A stretch of 64,000 nt of DNA from Brevibacillus panacihumi W25 (lineage in GTDB: Bacteria > Bacillota > Bacilli > Brevibacillales > Brevibacillaceae), in NCBI RefSeq assembly GCF_000503775.1, contig NZ_KI629782.1, forward strand, positions 1,996,579-2,060,578, in the 5' to 3' direction. Under the pieces are notes generated by a model. That model was not told the origin of the DNA, made no database searches, and was given only the letters and a program-made list of their open reading frames with translations. The position numbers and the translations under genes are program-made. Within the stretch, counting starts at the first letter, position 1, and the number at the start of each line of letters is the position of its first letter. This document shows, one piece after another, positions 36,741-45,202 of this stretch.

Positions 36741-38458
36741 TCAAAAAGCCCCCCATTTTCCCGGCTCACGGCCACATGTCCTTTTTCCTGCTTCATATTC
36801 TTCATAATTTGTTCCAACTCACGCCTAACTCGGGGATTTTCCTCGTTTTGTCTGGCGTTATAAAGGATGTGTTGCGGAAGAATCTCCTTTTTCGTATTGA
36901 CATGCAATCCGATCAATCGGTAGATCTCCAGTCGCAACGTTGCATTCGTGGTACGGGAAAGGATTTCTTTCAGGGTATTTGCCAGTTCACGCGGCAAAAC
37001 ATTCGGACGTTGGAGCGCAGTGATAATGGAAAGCAACTCGGAATCGTTATACGCTGACAACCCTCTGGAGATTTTCACCAGTGCATTCATCGGCATCTTG
37101 GCTGTTAATTTCTCCAACTCGTATTGCTCTTCCTGATCCCCATGTACAAGCAGCTTCATGTACTGGTCAAACGCTGCGTCATCATGTAAGCAAACCAATG
37201 CGAACAAAGCATACAGATAAATCTTGTCCTTCTTATAAGATGTGTATTGGCGAAGAAGCGGGATGTGCTCCTGATTTCCTAAAAAGGCCATCGCCAACAA
37301 GCATTTTTGACGAAGCTTCCAGCTTTCTGTTTGTTGTAATTCTCTTAATAAAAGCGGCAAAACCTGAGGGTCTTTTGTATGGCTTAACCCGTCGATCAGG
37401 TGGACTCGTTTCCCCGGAAATTTGTCGTAAGCCTCCATCAGCATATTGGTTACATAGGGGCTTCCCAGTCCGCCCAACGCTTTGGAAATGCGGTCAATTT
37501 TCAGATCGTCATGTTCCTTTTCAAGCATTTCCAGCAGATGGGGCACGGCATCATCCCGGAACGAGCGAACAGCAACAGTGAAAATGGGACGGATTCTGAA
37601 TTTGCTGCAATTGATCAGCGCCTCGCAAACATCCTTGACTGCAAAAGGACCGAACTCTCCGAACCGATGAGCATATTGTATCGCTTCGTCGAGAAGCTCC
37701 TTTTTCTCGGTGTCAATGTCATGAATGATCTGCAGCAGCGGTTTCACTGTTTCTTTAGCTCGGATTTTTAGCAGGGCATCCACACTAATCCCAAAATGGT
37801 CAGGATTCTTGGCGTGCCGTAAGATTTCATCCGCCACTTCCTTATCATAGATAGCTCCGGAAACCATAAGTGCGACATTAATGTGCTGGGGAGTCGTCGC
37901 TTTTTGCAGGATCCCTTTGATGATTCTTCGGCCTTTTAAACTTCGGTTTGTCAAACGTGCCAGCAGTTGGACCAACTGTTGCCGCTTTTGTTGATGAGAA
38001 AGATCGAATTTCCGGCACTCCCGAAAAACAACCTCAATTACTTCGTCACCATATTTCTCTATTTCCTTGGCTGCATTGGCACTTGTCTGTGGGTTGTCGT
38101 CATACGCCATTTCCTCCAGCCATCGGACGATTTTGCCGTACTCTTCCTCCGTCAGATTGGTCTGCAAAGTCTCGAAGGAAATGTCTATATAGCCAACGCG
38201 CCCGAGATACTCCACTTCCACCTTTTTTTCGATTCCATCTATATATTTGGGACTGCCGATTCCACCCAGTATATCTTCATCAAAATCGTCGCTTTCTTCT
38301 TCCATTTCTGCCTGCTTCAACAACTCTTCCCTAATAGACAATTGTTCGTCATCGGATAGATGCTTCTCTTGAACTGCTTGAGGAAGGGTTGCTAACTCAT
38401 CCTTCAGCTTGCTCATCTGATGAAGCAGATCTGACGATATCCTTTCATGTATAGCCAT
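36737..38458 (-). CDS. HEAT-like repeat protein, fourth gene of the Hsp70 cassette
   Basis: A 573-residue, all-helical protein with repeating ~35-residue units, e.g. VALMVSGAIYDKEVADEILR, then FGISVDALLKIRAKETVKPL, and LLAMAFLGNQEHIPLLRQYT. These have the spacing of HEAT/armadillo-like repeats and suggest a curved protein-binding scaffold. AGAGGTGATGATTT precedes the ATG. It starts 6 bp after the Hsp70 stop and overlaps the coiled-coil gene. Possible roles are a substrate adaptor or sensor for the Hsp70; nothing in the sequence shows an enzymatic site. Confidence 0.72.
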   Translation of the reverse strand: MAIHERISSDLLHQMSKLKDELATLPQAVQEKHLSDDEQLSIREELLKQAEMEEESDDFDEDILGGIGSPKYIDGIEKKVEVEYLGRVGYIDISFETLQTNLTEEEYGKIVRWLEEMAYDDNPQTSANAAKEIEKYGDEVIEVVFRECRKFDLSHQQKRQQLVQLLARLTNRSLKGRRIIKGILQKATTPQHINVALMVSGAIYDKEVADEILRHAKNPDHFGISVDALLKIRAKETVKPLLQIIHDIDTEKKELLDEAIQYAHRFGEFGPFAVKDVCEALINCSKFRIRPIFTVAVRSFRDDAVPHLLEMLEKEHDDLKIDRISKALGGLGSPYVTNMLMEAYDKFPGKRVHLIDGLSHTKDPQVLPLLLRELQQTESWKLRQKCLLAMAFLGNQEHIPLLRQYTSYKKDKIYLYALFALVCLHDDAAFDQYMKLLVHGDQEEQYELEKLTAKMPMNALVKISRGLSAYNDSELLSIITALQRPNVLPRELANTLKEILSRTTNATLRLEIYRLIGLHVNTKKEILPQHILYNARQNEENPRVRRELEQIMKNMKQEKGHVAVSRENGGLFE

Positions 38459-38464
38459 AAATCA

Positions 38465-40258
38465 TCACCTCTTAATTTGATTGATCTTCTCCAATTGATT
38501 TCTGATTGAATCCTTTTCCTCATCTGTAAACTCATGTGCGCCAATGTTAACATCGATTACCTCTGTTTCATCCTCTTTCAGCCATGCCTTCACACTTACT
38601 TCCCGCTCCTGATTGCAAACCACCTTCAGAACCAGCTTGGAGTTCTTCTTGACCGGCTTCTTGAAGTTAATCACTGCGGACTTCAGTTTTTTCATATTCA
38701 AGGACTTGGCGCTTTCAGCCGTAAAGAGATCCAACTGCATCGCATTTACATCTTCCCTGTCACTTGGCCCTGTCACGAAGAACTTGTCTTCAATCAAGCG
38801 TTCGAAAGGGAGTTTTGTCCCCTTTTCCAAAAGGGCAACAGGATCACTTCCGACTACATCTATGAAGATATGGTTCGGAACAATGTTGCTGACAACTACT
38901 TCTGGAATGATAAAGCTGTCTTCTGCTTTCGTAAGTTGGTCACTTGAGCGAATTTGAATCTTGTCCAGCATATGGTGGTACACAGCCGCACCGCGACTTA
39001 CTGAATGCATTGGGTTAATCGTTCGAATCGGTTTGATCCTGCGGTCAAAAATATCAAACAGACGTTCTTGAATGGTAGGATAGAAAGTCATTCCTCCAAC
39101 AAGGAAAACCGCATCGATGTCCTCTCTCTTCATCTCGCCCAGCTTGGCCGATTTCAACGCATTGAGGATTGGTCCCTCAATATTGGAATGACCAGCTTTT
39201 GCCTTCTCCTGGTACATCAACGGCTCGATTACTTTGTCATACTCTTCCTTGGTGATACTTAACAGGGTTACAAGTTCTTCTGGCAGTTGGTCATTGAGCA
39301 TCTCCTTGTAAACCAAATGATTGAATTCATCTTTGCAATCAAAATATTCACGATTGGAGATTCGCAGCTGGTTTTCGATCCGTGTCGAAAAGAAGGTTTT
39401 TGCCTTTTCCGCGAAGTCGAGCAAATTTTCTTGCAGCCTCAACTTGACATTATCATCATACCTGGCCATGAATTCCTGTGTCTTCAACTTTAAATGATTT
39501 TTTAGCAACTTCGTTTGGAGCAAATATTGGGTCACTCTTTTATCAAAATCAATGCCTCCCAACTCGGTATATTGGGATATCGACAACTCTTGAATATCAA
39601 TACCTCCGTCAGGTCTTTCCTCTACTTGAAGAATAGATACATCACAGGTTCCTCCACCCAGGTCAAAAACAAGCAGATTTTTCTTTTTTCCGTCAAAACG
39701 TAGCCTTCTGGCAGTGGCGTCCAGTTTTTTTTCTTCGTTCAAAAAGTCAATCAATGCTGCGGTCGGCTCCGGTATCGTATGGATCTGTTCCTTATCAAAT
39801 CCAGCCAATACCGCTGCTGTCCGGGTAGCCTGTTCCTGCTGAAAGTTAAAATTAGCCGGAACCGTAATGACCACACGTTTGATTTTTTCTCCGGAGTAAT
39901 ATTCCTCGACTTGCGCACGCAGCAGCTTTAGCACGTATGAAGAGACGATCTCAGGACGAATGTCTGTGCCATTCATCGTCCAACTGACGGATTCACCCAT
40001 ATACCGCTTTACTTCCCGGATGACACGTTTGGGATAGACACCTGCCATCCTTTTTGCGAACTTGCCTACATATGGGTTGTTTTGCTCGTCGATATACAGA
40101 ACCGATGGAAGGGTCCTATCTTGTGTTAAATTGTTTCCCTTCTCGTCAACCTGTTTTACTTCCAGCGTTTTCGAATCGATGTCACCTCTCACTGTCAGAT
40201 GAGCGACGGAAATTGTCGAATTGGTGGTGCCCAAGTCTATTCCTACATAGCGTTTCAT
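38465..40258 (-). CDS. Divergent Hsp70-family chaperone ATPase, third gene of the cassette
   Basis: A 597-residue Hsp70 homologue. The ATPase core is intact: GIDLGTTNSTISV (residues 6-18), the linker motif PEPTAALIDFL, phosphate-2 LVFDLGGGTCDVSIL and adenosine motif VFLVGGMTFYPTIQERLF. The nucleotide domain holds extra inserts. The C-terminal part is a divergent beta substrate-binding domain and ends soon after it, so the helical lid and EEVD-like tail of DnaK are missing. It is not the housekeeping DnaK. The ATG at 40258 follows AGGAGGAAGAAAA and overlaps the stop of the GrpE-like gene by 4 bp. No DnaJ gene lies nearby. With the GrpE-like neighbour it probably runs a dedicated chaperone cycle. 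Confidence 0.88.
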   Translation of the reverse strand: MKRYVGIDLGTTNSTISVAHLTVRGDIDSKTLEVKQVDEKGNNLTQDRTLPSVLYIDEQNNPYVGKFAKRMAGVYPKRVIREVKRYMGESVSWTMNGTDIRPEIVSSYVLKLLRAQVEEYYSGEKIKRVVITVPANFNFQQEQATRTAAVLAGFDKEQIHTIPEPTAALIDFLNEEKKLDATARRLRFDGKKKNLLVFDLGGGTCDVSILQVEERPDGGIDIQELSISQYTELGGIDFDKRVTQYLLQTKLLKNHLKLKTQEFMARYDDNVKLRLQENLLDFAEKAKTFFSTRIENQLRISNREYFDCKDEFNHLVYKEMLNDQLPEELVTLLSITKEEYDKVIEPLMYQEKAKAGHSNIEGPILNALKSAKLGEMKREDIDAVFLVGGMTFYPTIQERLFDIFDRRIKPIRTINPMHSVSRGAAVYHHMLDKIQIRSSDQLTKAEDSFIIPEVVVSNIVPNHIFIDVVGSDPVALLEKGTKLPFERLIEDKFFVTGPSDREDVNAMQLDLFTAESAKSLNMKKLKSAVINFKKPVKKNSKLVLKVVCNQEREVSVKAWLKEDETEVIDVNIGAHEFTDEEKDSIRNQLEKINQIKR

Positions 40259-41712
40259 TTTTCTTCCTCCTTCACAATAGCCGCCAACGGACTTACCACA
40301 GTCTCCCCATTGAGGGACCATCCGTATTTGACCAGCCTTACACGAACGACATCCCCTTCATGAACAATTGGCCCATCCGTCATGTATTTGCGGATCAACT
40401 CATCTTTGTTGATCAGGAATGTGTCCCCGTTTTCATGCAAGCCGGATTCTTTCTCCACTCCAAGACGTGATAATGCAGAAAACAGGTTGACGAGTCTGCC
40501 TTGGCTGATCACACGATTTTCGGGCTGTTTTCCCTGGGATTCTTCATATAGATCTGAAAGCAAGTAATGACTGTTTTCGCCGGCAATCGTTTGTAAAATT
40601 TCTGTAACCGCCTTTTTCTCTGCTTCTGCGGCCTTCTCCATTTCCTGGGACAACGCCGCTTTCAATCTCTCATTCTCTTCTTCCAGCGTCTTGATATATG
40701 ACTGGTTGCCCGAATCGGGCGATGCTTGATGGATCAACATCTGCTTCAGCCGTTCAGCGCTATCCAATATCGTGTCAATCAATTGTGAAGAGGTCGGCTG
40801 ATCAACTGGTTCAGTATGCTCACCCAAGACATCGTGAGCGGTCGGGAAATCCTGTAGATGCTTGGGCGCGGACAAATCAGCTTGCAGGTTTTCCACAGCG
40901 ATGGGCGTCGGTGCTGTAAGTACCTTGTCCGTGAACAGCGTATCCATATCCCAAAAGTCATCCTCAGCACTTTCCCCAAAATCATCCGTCGAGTTTCCTT
41001 CCAGCTGTTCCCAGAAGTTGACCAACTGTTGATCCGTTTGTCCTTCTAAATAACTCGCGAGAATGGTTTTTAATCCCTCCGCAAAAATGACCGGATATCC
41101 TCCCATCACTCTTCGATACGCACCCATTTTTGATACAAATACTTTGTTGTCTTTCCGATGAAAGAAATCCATCCGCTTGATCGCGTCCATGATTTCCATG
41201 TCCGCATCTTGGCCAATCACCAGATTGATCAATTTATTAGCAAGTTTCAGGTCGAATTTTTTGCCATAACAGAACATCAAAAAACGCAGGATCAGCTCAA
41301 TCAGCTGTCTGGTATCCTTTTGATAAGCATAAAATGAATCGAGATCTCCTTCACAGATCGCCACAAACGCTTTTTGACAGTTGGGGTATTTGTAAGGAAG
41401 CGTCAGTAAATAAGCGGAGACGTGATTACTGGTGAGCTGCAGCTCATGCTCTTCATTCCATTTCTCGCATACGATTTCAGCGATCTCGCGAATACTTTTC
41501 CCTGGGTTCTCGTACAACTCTCGTTCCGCCAGAGCCTGCATCCCCCAAAAAATGAGGTTTCGTTCACTCATTTCATGCAACCTTAGTTCCTTTACCACGT
41601 TGATAAAGCTTGCGGGATTCATCCCCTTGTTTTGTGCAATCTGTTTCAGTTCACCATTCGTCTTTCCCGCATGTTCCATGATCAATTCAAGCGTACTGCT
41701 GTGTGTTAGCAT
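40255..41712 (-). CDS. Large protein with GrpE-like C-terminus, second gene of the Hsp70 cassette
   Basis: A 485-residue protein. Residues ~1-270 form an unknown helical domain. A linker (~270-320) is acidic and low in structure. Residues ~330-385 are a coiled coil (KTLEEENERLKAALSQEMEK), followed by a segment resembling the GrpE head: NLFSALSRLGVEKES, then VRVRLVKYGWSLNGETVVSP, comparable with the GrpE beta-wing pattern (GY/W, N/G, PA.V). It would serve as nucleotide exchange factor for the adjacent Hsp70; this is inferred from similarity I recognise by eye plus gene order. The ATG at 41712 follows AAGGAGGAGAAC and lies inside the end of the upstream gene. Confidence 0.6.
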   Translation of the reverse strand: MLTHSSTLELIMEHAGKTNGELKQIAQNKGMNPASFINVVKELRLHEMSERNLIFWGMQALAERELYENPGKSIREIAEIVCEKWNEEHELQLTSNHVSAYLLTLPYKYPNCQKAFVAICEGDLDSFYAYQKDTRQLIELILRFLMFCYGKKFDLKLANKLINLVIGQDADMEIMDAIKRMDFFHRKDNKVFVSKMGAYRRVMGGYPVIFAEGLKTILASYLEGQTDQQLVNFWEQLEGNSTDDFGESAEDDFWDMDTLFTDKVLTAPTPIAVENLQADLSAPKHLQDFPTAHDVLGEHTEPVDQPTSSQLIDTILDSAERLKQMLIHQASPDSGNQSYIKTLEEENERLKAALSQEMEKAAEAEKKAVTEILQTIAGENSHYLLSDLYEESQGKQPENRVISQGRLVNLFSALSRLGVEKESGLHENGDTFLINKDELIRKYMTDGPIVHEGDVVRVRLVKYGWSLNGETVVSPLAAIVKEEEK

Positions 41713-44230
41713 GTTCTCCTCCTTGACTTTGTACCTCGTAGCTGGTTCCATTCCAGGCTGGAATTACCTCAAGGCCCTCGATTTGTCTGAGCAATTCGAC
41801 CAAAGAAGGGTAAATAACTTCCCCCCTCGCTTTTGTTCCCACCGGTTTATAACGCTTCTGATGCTCCCCATGCATTAAAAAAACAAAGGAAGGGCGCAAT
41901 TCCATTACCAATTGGACGATTTCCTCTCTGCTGACGTGAGCAGACAGGCGGAACGCTTCAATTCGGGCTCGAATCTCTTTTTCTACTCCATTTACTTGCA
42001 ATTTGCCACCTGACAGCGATTGCGATTGACTCTTTTTCAGAATGTGTGAGCCTGCACTTTCCTCATCCAGATAGCCGGAAAAAGCAATCAGGCAGTTCTT
42101 ACTGTCAATCATTTTTTCCGCGTAACGGGAGGAAGCACTTTGCGGAATCAACATGCCGGAACTGGCTACCACGCAGGTTTTTCCAGGAGCAATGAAGTCC
42201 TCAAAAAAGCTGTCAAAGATGTAGGAGCTTCCTTTGCGGTTTGAATACAGATCCTGTGCAGCCTGGACACCATCGCCAAATATCAATGGCTTTTCAAAGG
42301 TTTCGGGAATGACAGCAGGATTTACAAACTTCCCTAGCTCCGCATAGTCCTGGTAAATGCGGCATACCTCTGTTACCCGTCCATCGAGAAACAACGAGAA
42401 TGGAAGAAAGTCCTCATTTTTATACGCTTCTTTTAGGATCAGTACGATCTCCTGGGCTCTACCTAGTGCGAATGCAGGGATCAGCACTGAGCCATTCGAC
42501 TGAATCATCTCATCTACAGTTGCTACGAACATGTTTTCTTGGACGGAGCGCTTCATGCTGGCGTTCGTAGGGAGATAGCCGTATGTGCTCTCCGTAATGA
42601 GAATATCCACCTTTAGATTATCCGGTAGTTCCATACCTTTTACGGTTCGCTGGTCTTCGATCGAATAGTCCCCGGTGAACAAAACTGATATTCCTTCCAA
42701 TTCCATATAAATGGAAGCAGCCCCTAAAATATGTCCGGCGGGATAATACGTGATCCTCCACTCTTTACCACTTGAAGGAATGATGAATGTCTTGGCAAAG
42801 TCGACTGCTTGTACACTAAGAAGTGTTTTTTTCACCTGCTCTTCATCATACATATCATTTACAAGTTCTTGTTGACGACTCGATTTAACAGTGTCTGTAA
42901 GTAACACTTTCATCAGTGACTTTGTAGCTTCTGTGGCATACACTGGCAGATCAGGGCGTTGAGCAAGAAGGTAAGGAACAGCTCCCACATGATCGAGGTG
43001 GGCATGGGTGATGAGTAGAGCGTCCAGATCCTCATATTGAACACCCAGATCAAACATGGGTTGGTAGTCAGGGTGATATGATTCCTCATGCAAATGCATG
43101 CCAGCATCCAGCAGGATATGGCGATCATGGATACTGATCAAAATGGAAGTTCCACCGATCTTTTCCCCGCCTCCCAAAAAAGTCACGCGACAACCGTCTA
43201 AAATTGGGTCTCTACTCTTGCCCTCTTCGGATCGAAGCAGGGCGTGGTAGGCTCTGATGGCTAGGGGGTGGTCAGCATGTTTGACAAACTCCCGCTTCCA
43301 TACACTTTTTGCCGCTTCCCTATCCACTGATTCCAGCCTTTGTGTGTAGAGCAGGGTAGTCAAGAGATCGTCAGGAAGTCTGGCATGCTGTTCTTCCAGC
43401 GCTGTCAATGAAAGTTGCCCGGTCCAATCTCTGTCCACTAGTGCCAAGTACGTCAAGCGTTTTTTTTCCAGATATTCATCTATAAAAGGAGTGGAATGCA
43501 AAGTCTCCATCATTCGCTTGCTTCTTTTACCAGACAATAGGTGCCGATACATCTGGCATACCATCAGAACCTCCCCGTTAATCCGTTCCTCCAGTTCGTG
43601 CCAATCTTCCCGGCTTACCCAGCTAGTAATTTCATCGAGGACAATGCTCCAATAAGAGATTTCCTGATGGCGACAAAGCCGCTCTCGCTCCAAATACAAG
43701 GTCTTGCGGAGGTGGAATCGTGCCTGAATAGGATTACCCAACAAAAATTCCAACTCTGTCAACAACAGATTGGAATCGATAAAAAGATCGAAATCACCCA
43801 GATGCTCCCTGACCCGTTTTTCAATCTGTTCTCCTGTTTGAATTGCCAGGCGGTAACCCAAATCATGCCTGCCACCATGAAATAATTTTTCCGCTATGTA
43901 CAGCTGATGTTCTGGGAAGTTTTCCATACCAGGCTGATTTTGTAACCACTCGAGCCATTCGATGGATAAGTTACCCTTTTCCCATGCTTTAAGATAGGCT
44001 TTCCCAGTAATAGCGAGGCTTGCCCCTTTTTCTATGGCTTTTTTGGCCATTTGGAGAGAATCGATATTCCGATCACAATTTAAATAAAACTGAGCGATTC
44101 GGGTAAGAACCGTGGCATCCAATTCGTCTGCAAACTGTTGCAAATAGTTGAAACAATCTCCTGCTTGATCAAAATACCCGCGATTTTCAAGATAAATTGC
44201 TTTTTCAACAACTTCTGAAAGTATTGTCAT
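41687..44230 (-). CDS. TPR-like / beta-CASP metallo-beta-lactamase nuclease, first gene of the Hsp70 cassette
   Basis: An 847-residue protein. Residues ~1-335 are helical, with TPR-like repeats. The metallo-beta-lactamase domain follows: HAHLDH at 409-414, GHILGAAS, and GDYS as the bridging Asp. The beta-CASP part has LIPAFALGRAQEIVLILKEA, then ASSGMLIPQ and the terminal SAHVSREEI and LMHGEHQ. All metal and beta-CASP residues appear intact, so an RNA (CPSF/RNase J-like) or DNA nuclease is expected, with RNA more likely. GAAAGGAGGGTGAAAC gives a strong ribosome binding site. The TPR-beta-CASP fusion and its place at the head of an Hsp70 operon are unusual. Confidence 0.85.
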   Translation of the reverse strand: MTILSEVVEKAIYLENRGYFDQAGDCFNYLQQFADELDATVLTRIAQFYLNCDRNIDSLQMAKKAIEKGASLAITGKAYLKAWEKGNLSIEWLEWLQNQPGMENFPEHQLYIAEKLFHGGRHDLGYRLAIQTGEQIEKRVREHLGDFDLFIDSNLLLTELEFLLGNPIQARFHLRKTLYLERERLCRHQEISYWSIVLDEITSWVSREDWHELEERINGEVLMVCQMYRHLLSGKRSKRMMETLHSTPFIDEYLEKKRLTYLALVDRDWTGQLSLTALEEQHARLPDDLLTTLLYTQRLESVDREAAKSVWKREFVKHADHPLAIRAYHALLRSEEGKSRDPILDGCRVTFLGGGEKIGGTSILISIHDRHILLDAGMHLHEESYHPDYQPMFDLGVQYEDLDALLITHAHLDHVGAVPYLLAQRPDLPVYATEATKSLMKVLLTDTVKSSRQQELVNDMYDEEQVKKTLLSVQAVDFAKTFIIPSSGKEWRITYYPAGHILGAASIYMELEGISVLFTGDYSIEDQRTVKGMELPDNLKVDILITESTYGYLPTNASMKRSVQENMFVATVDEMIQSNGSVLIPAFALGRAQEIVLILKEAYKNEDFLPFSLFLDGRVTEVCRIYQDYAELGKFVNPAVIPETFEKPLIFGDGVQAAQDLYSNRKGSSYIFDSFFEDFIAPGKTCVVASSGMLIPQSASSRYAEKMIDSKNCLIAFSGYLDEESAGSHILKKSQSQSLSGGKLQVNGVEKEIRARIEAFRLSAHVSREEIVQLVMELRPSFVFLMHGEHQKRYKPVGTKARGEVIYPSLVELLRQIEGLEVIPAWNGTSYEVQSQGGEHANTQQYA

Positions 44231-44274
44231 GTTTCACCCTCCTTTCAACAAACGAAATAGGTTAATATTCTCAC

Positions 44275-44322
44275 GTAAATATTTATAGTAAAATTTACCT
44301 AATCACACCCTACCATATTTAC
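44275..44322 (-). promoter_or_regulatory. Cluster of GTAAAT-type palindromic boxes upstream of the Hsp70 cassette
   Basis: Within 48 bp there are three related boxes: GTAAATATTTA (44275-44285), GTAAAATTTAC (44288-44298, a perfect palindrome around the centre) and ATATTTAC (44315-44322). They sit 45-90 bp upstream of the first gene, where a promoter is expected (a TACTAT-like -10 overlaps the second). Candidate operator; AT-rich DNA makes chance matches possible. Confidence 0.35.
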
Positions 44323-44428
44323 TGTTTTTCTTCCATAAAGACATGAGAATATAACATCGAATCGATTTAACGTAAGATTACGAGGGTCTATATGTAACCG
44401 TCAAGTAGTTTTGAACACTTTTTGCTCA

Positions 44429-45202
44429 TTAAGATTGAACACTTTTTTCTCCGAAAATAGAGCTCCTGTATTTGATTCTGTAGCTGTCTTCGTTTAGTTG
44501 GATCACTTCCACTCTGTGAAGCAATCGATCTAATATAGCCGTCGTAATTCCTTGATCACCTATTAATTCTCCCCACTGTTCGGGTCCTTTGTTGGATGTT
44601 AATATGATTGAACTTCGTTCATACAGGTTGTTTATGAGGTGGAAAAATAGGTTTGCCTCCCTTTGATCCATTGCCATATACATGAGATCATCAATAATGA
44701 CCAAATCGGATTCGTTTATTCTTTTAAGCTGCGTTTGTGATTTTGTGAGGTACTCTTGGGTTTTCAATAGATGGATCAACTCTCCCATGGTTGAAAAGGT
44801 AACTTGAAAACCCTTTTGTATCGCTTCTAACCCAAGTCCAATTGCAATGTGGGTTTTGCCCACTCCTGGAGGACCAAGAAGGATCAGATTGTACTGTTGT
44901 TCTAGCCAATTCAGTTCCTTCAACTGTTTGATTTGGCGGGAACTGATTGACTTTTGCTCATCGATCTGAAATTCATCCAAGGTCTTTTGATAGGGAAACT
45001 TGGCCCATTTCAATCTCCTCTCCGCATTTTTTGCTTCTCTCCGTTTCAATTCATAGGTTAAGAGTTCTTCTAGAAATTCCTGATAGGTCCAAGAGAATTT
45101 TTCAGCTTTACGAAGGAATTCAGGCAGTTCATTGGCTGTCTCCGCCATCCGAAGATGGCGGAAGTAATTTTGCATGGTCTGTACGGTGCTGTTCAACGTC
45201 AA
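44429..45202 (-). CDS. istB: IS21 helper ATPase IstB
   Basis: A 257-residue AAA+ ATPase related to DnaA/DnaC that assists IstA in target selection. Walker A GPPGVGKTHIAIGLGLEA, Walker B LVIIDDLMYM and sensor SSIILTSNKGPEQWGE are intact. The start is probably a TTG overlapping the istA stop codon, with GGGGGC just upstream, so the two are translationally coupled. Confidence 0.93.
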   Translation of the reverse strand: MTLNSTVQTMQNYFRHLRMAETANELPEFLRKAEKFSWTYQEFLEELLTYELKRREAKNAERRLKWAKFPYQKTLDEFQIDEQKSISSRQIKQLKELNWLEQQYNLILLGPPGVGKTHIAIGLGLEAIQKGFQVTFSTMGELIHLLKTQEYLTKSQTQLKRINESDLVIIDDLMYMAMDQREANLFFHLINNLYERSSIILTSNKGPEQWGELIGDQGITTAILDRLLHRVEVIQLNEDSYRIKYRSSIFGEKSVQS

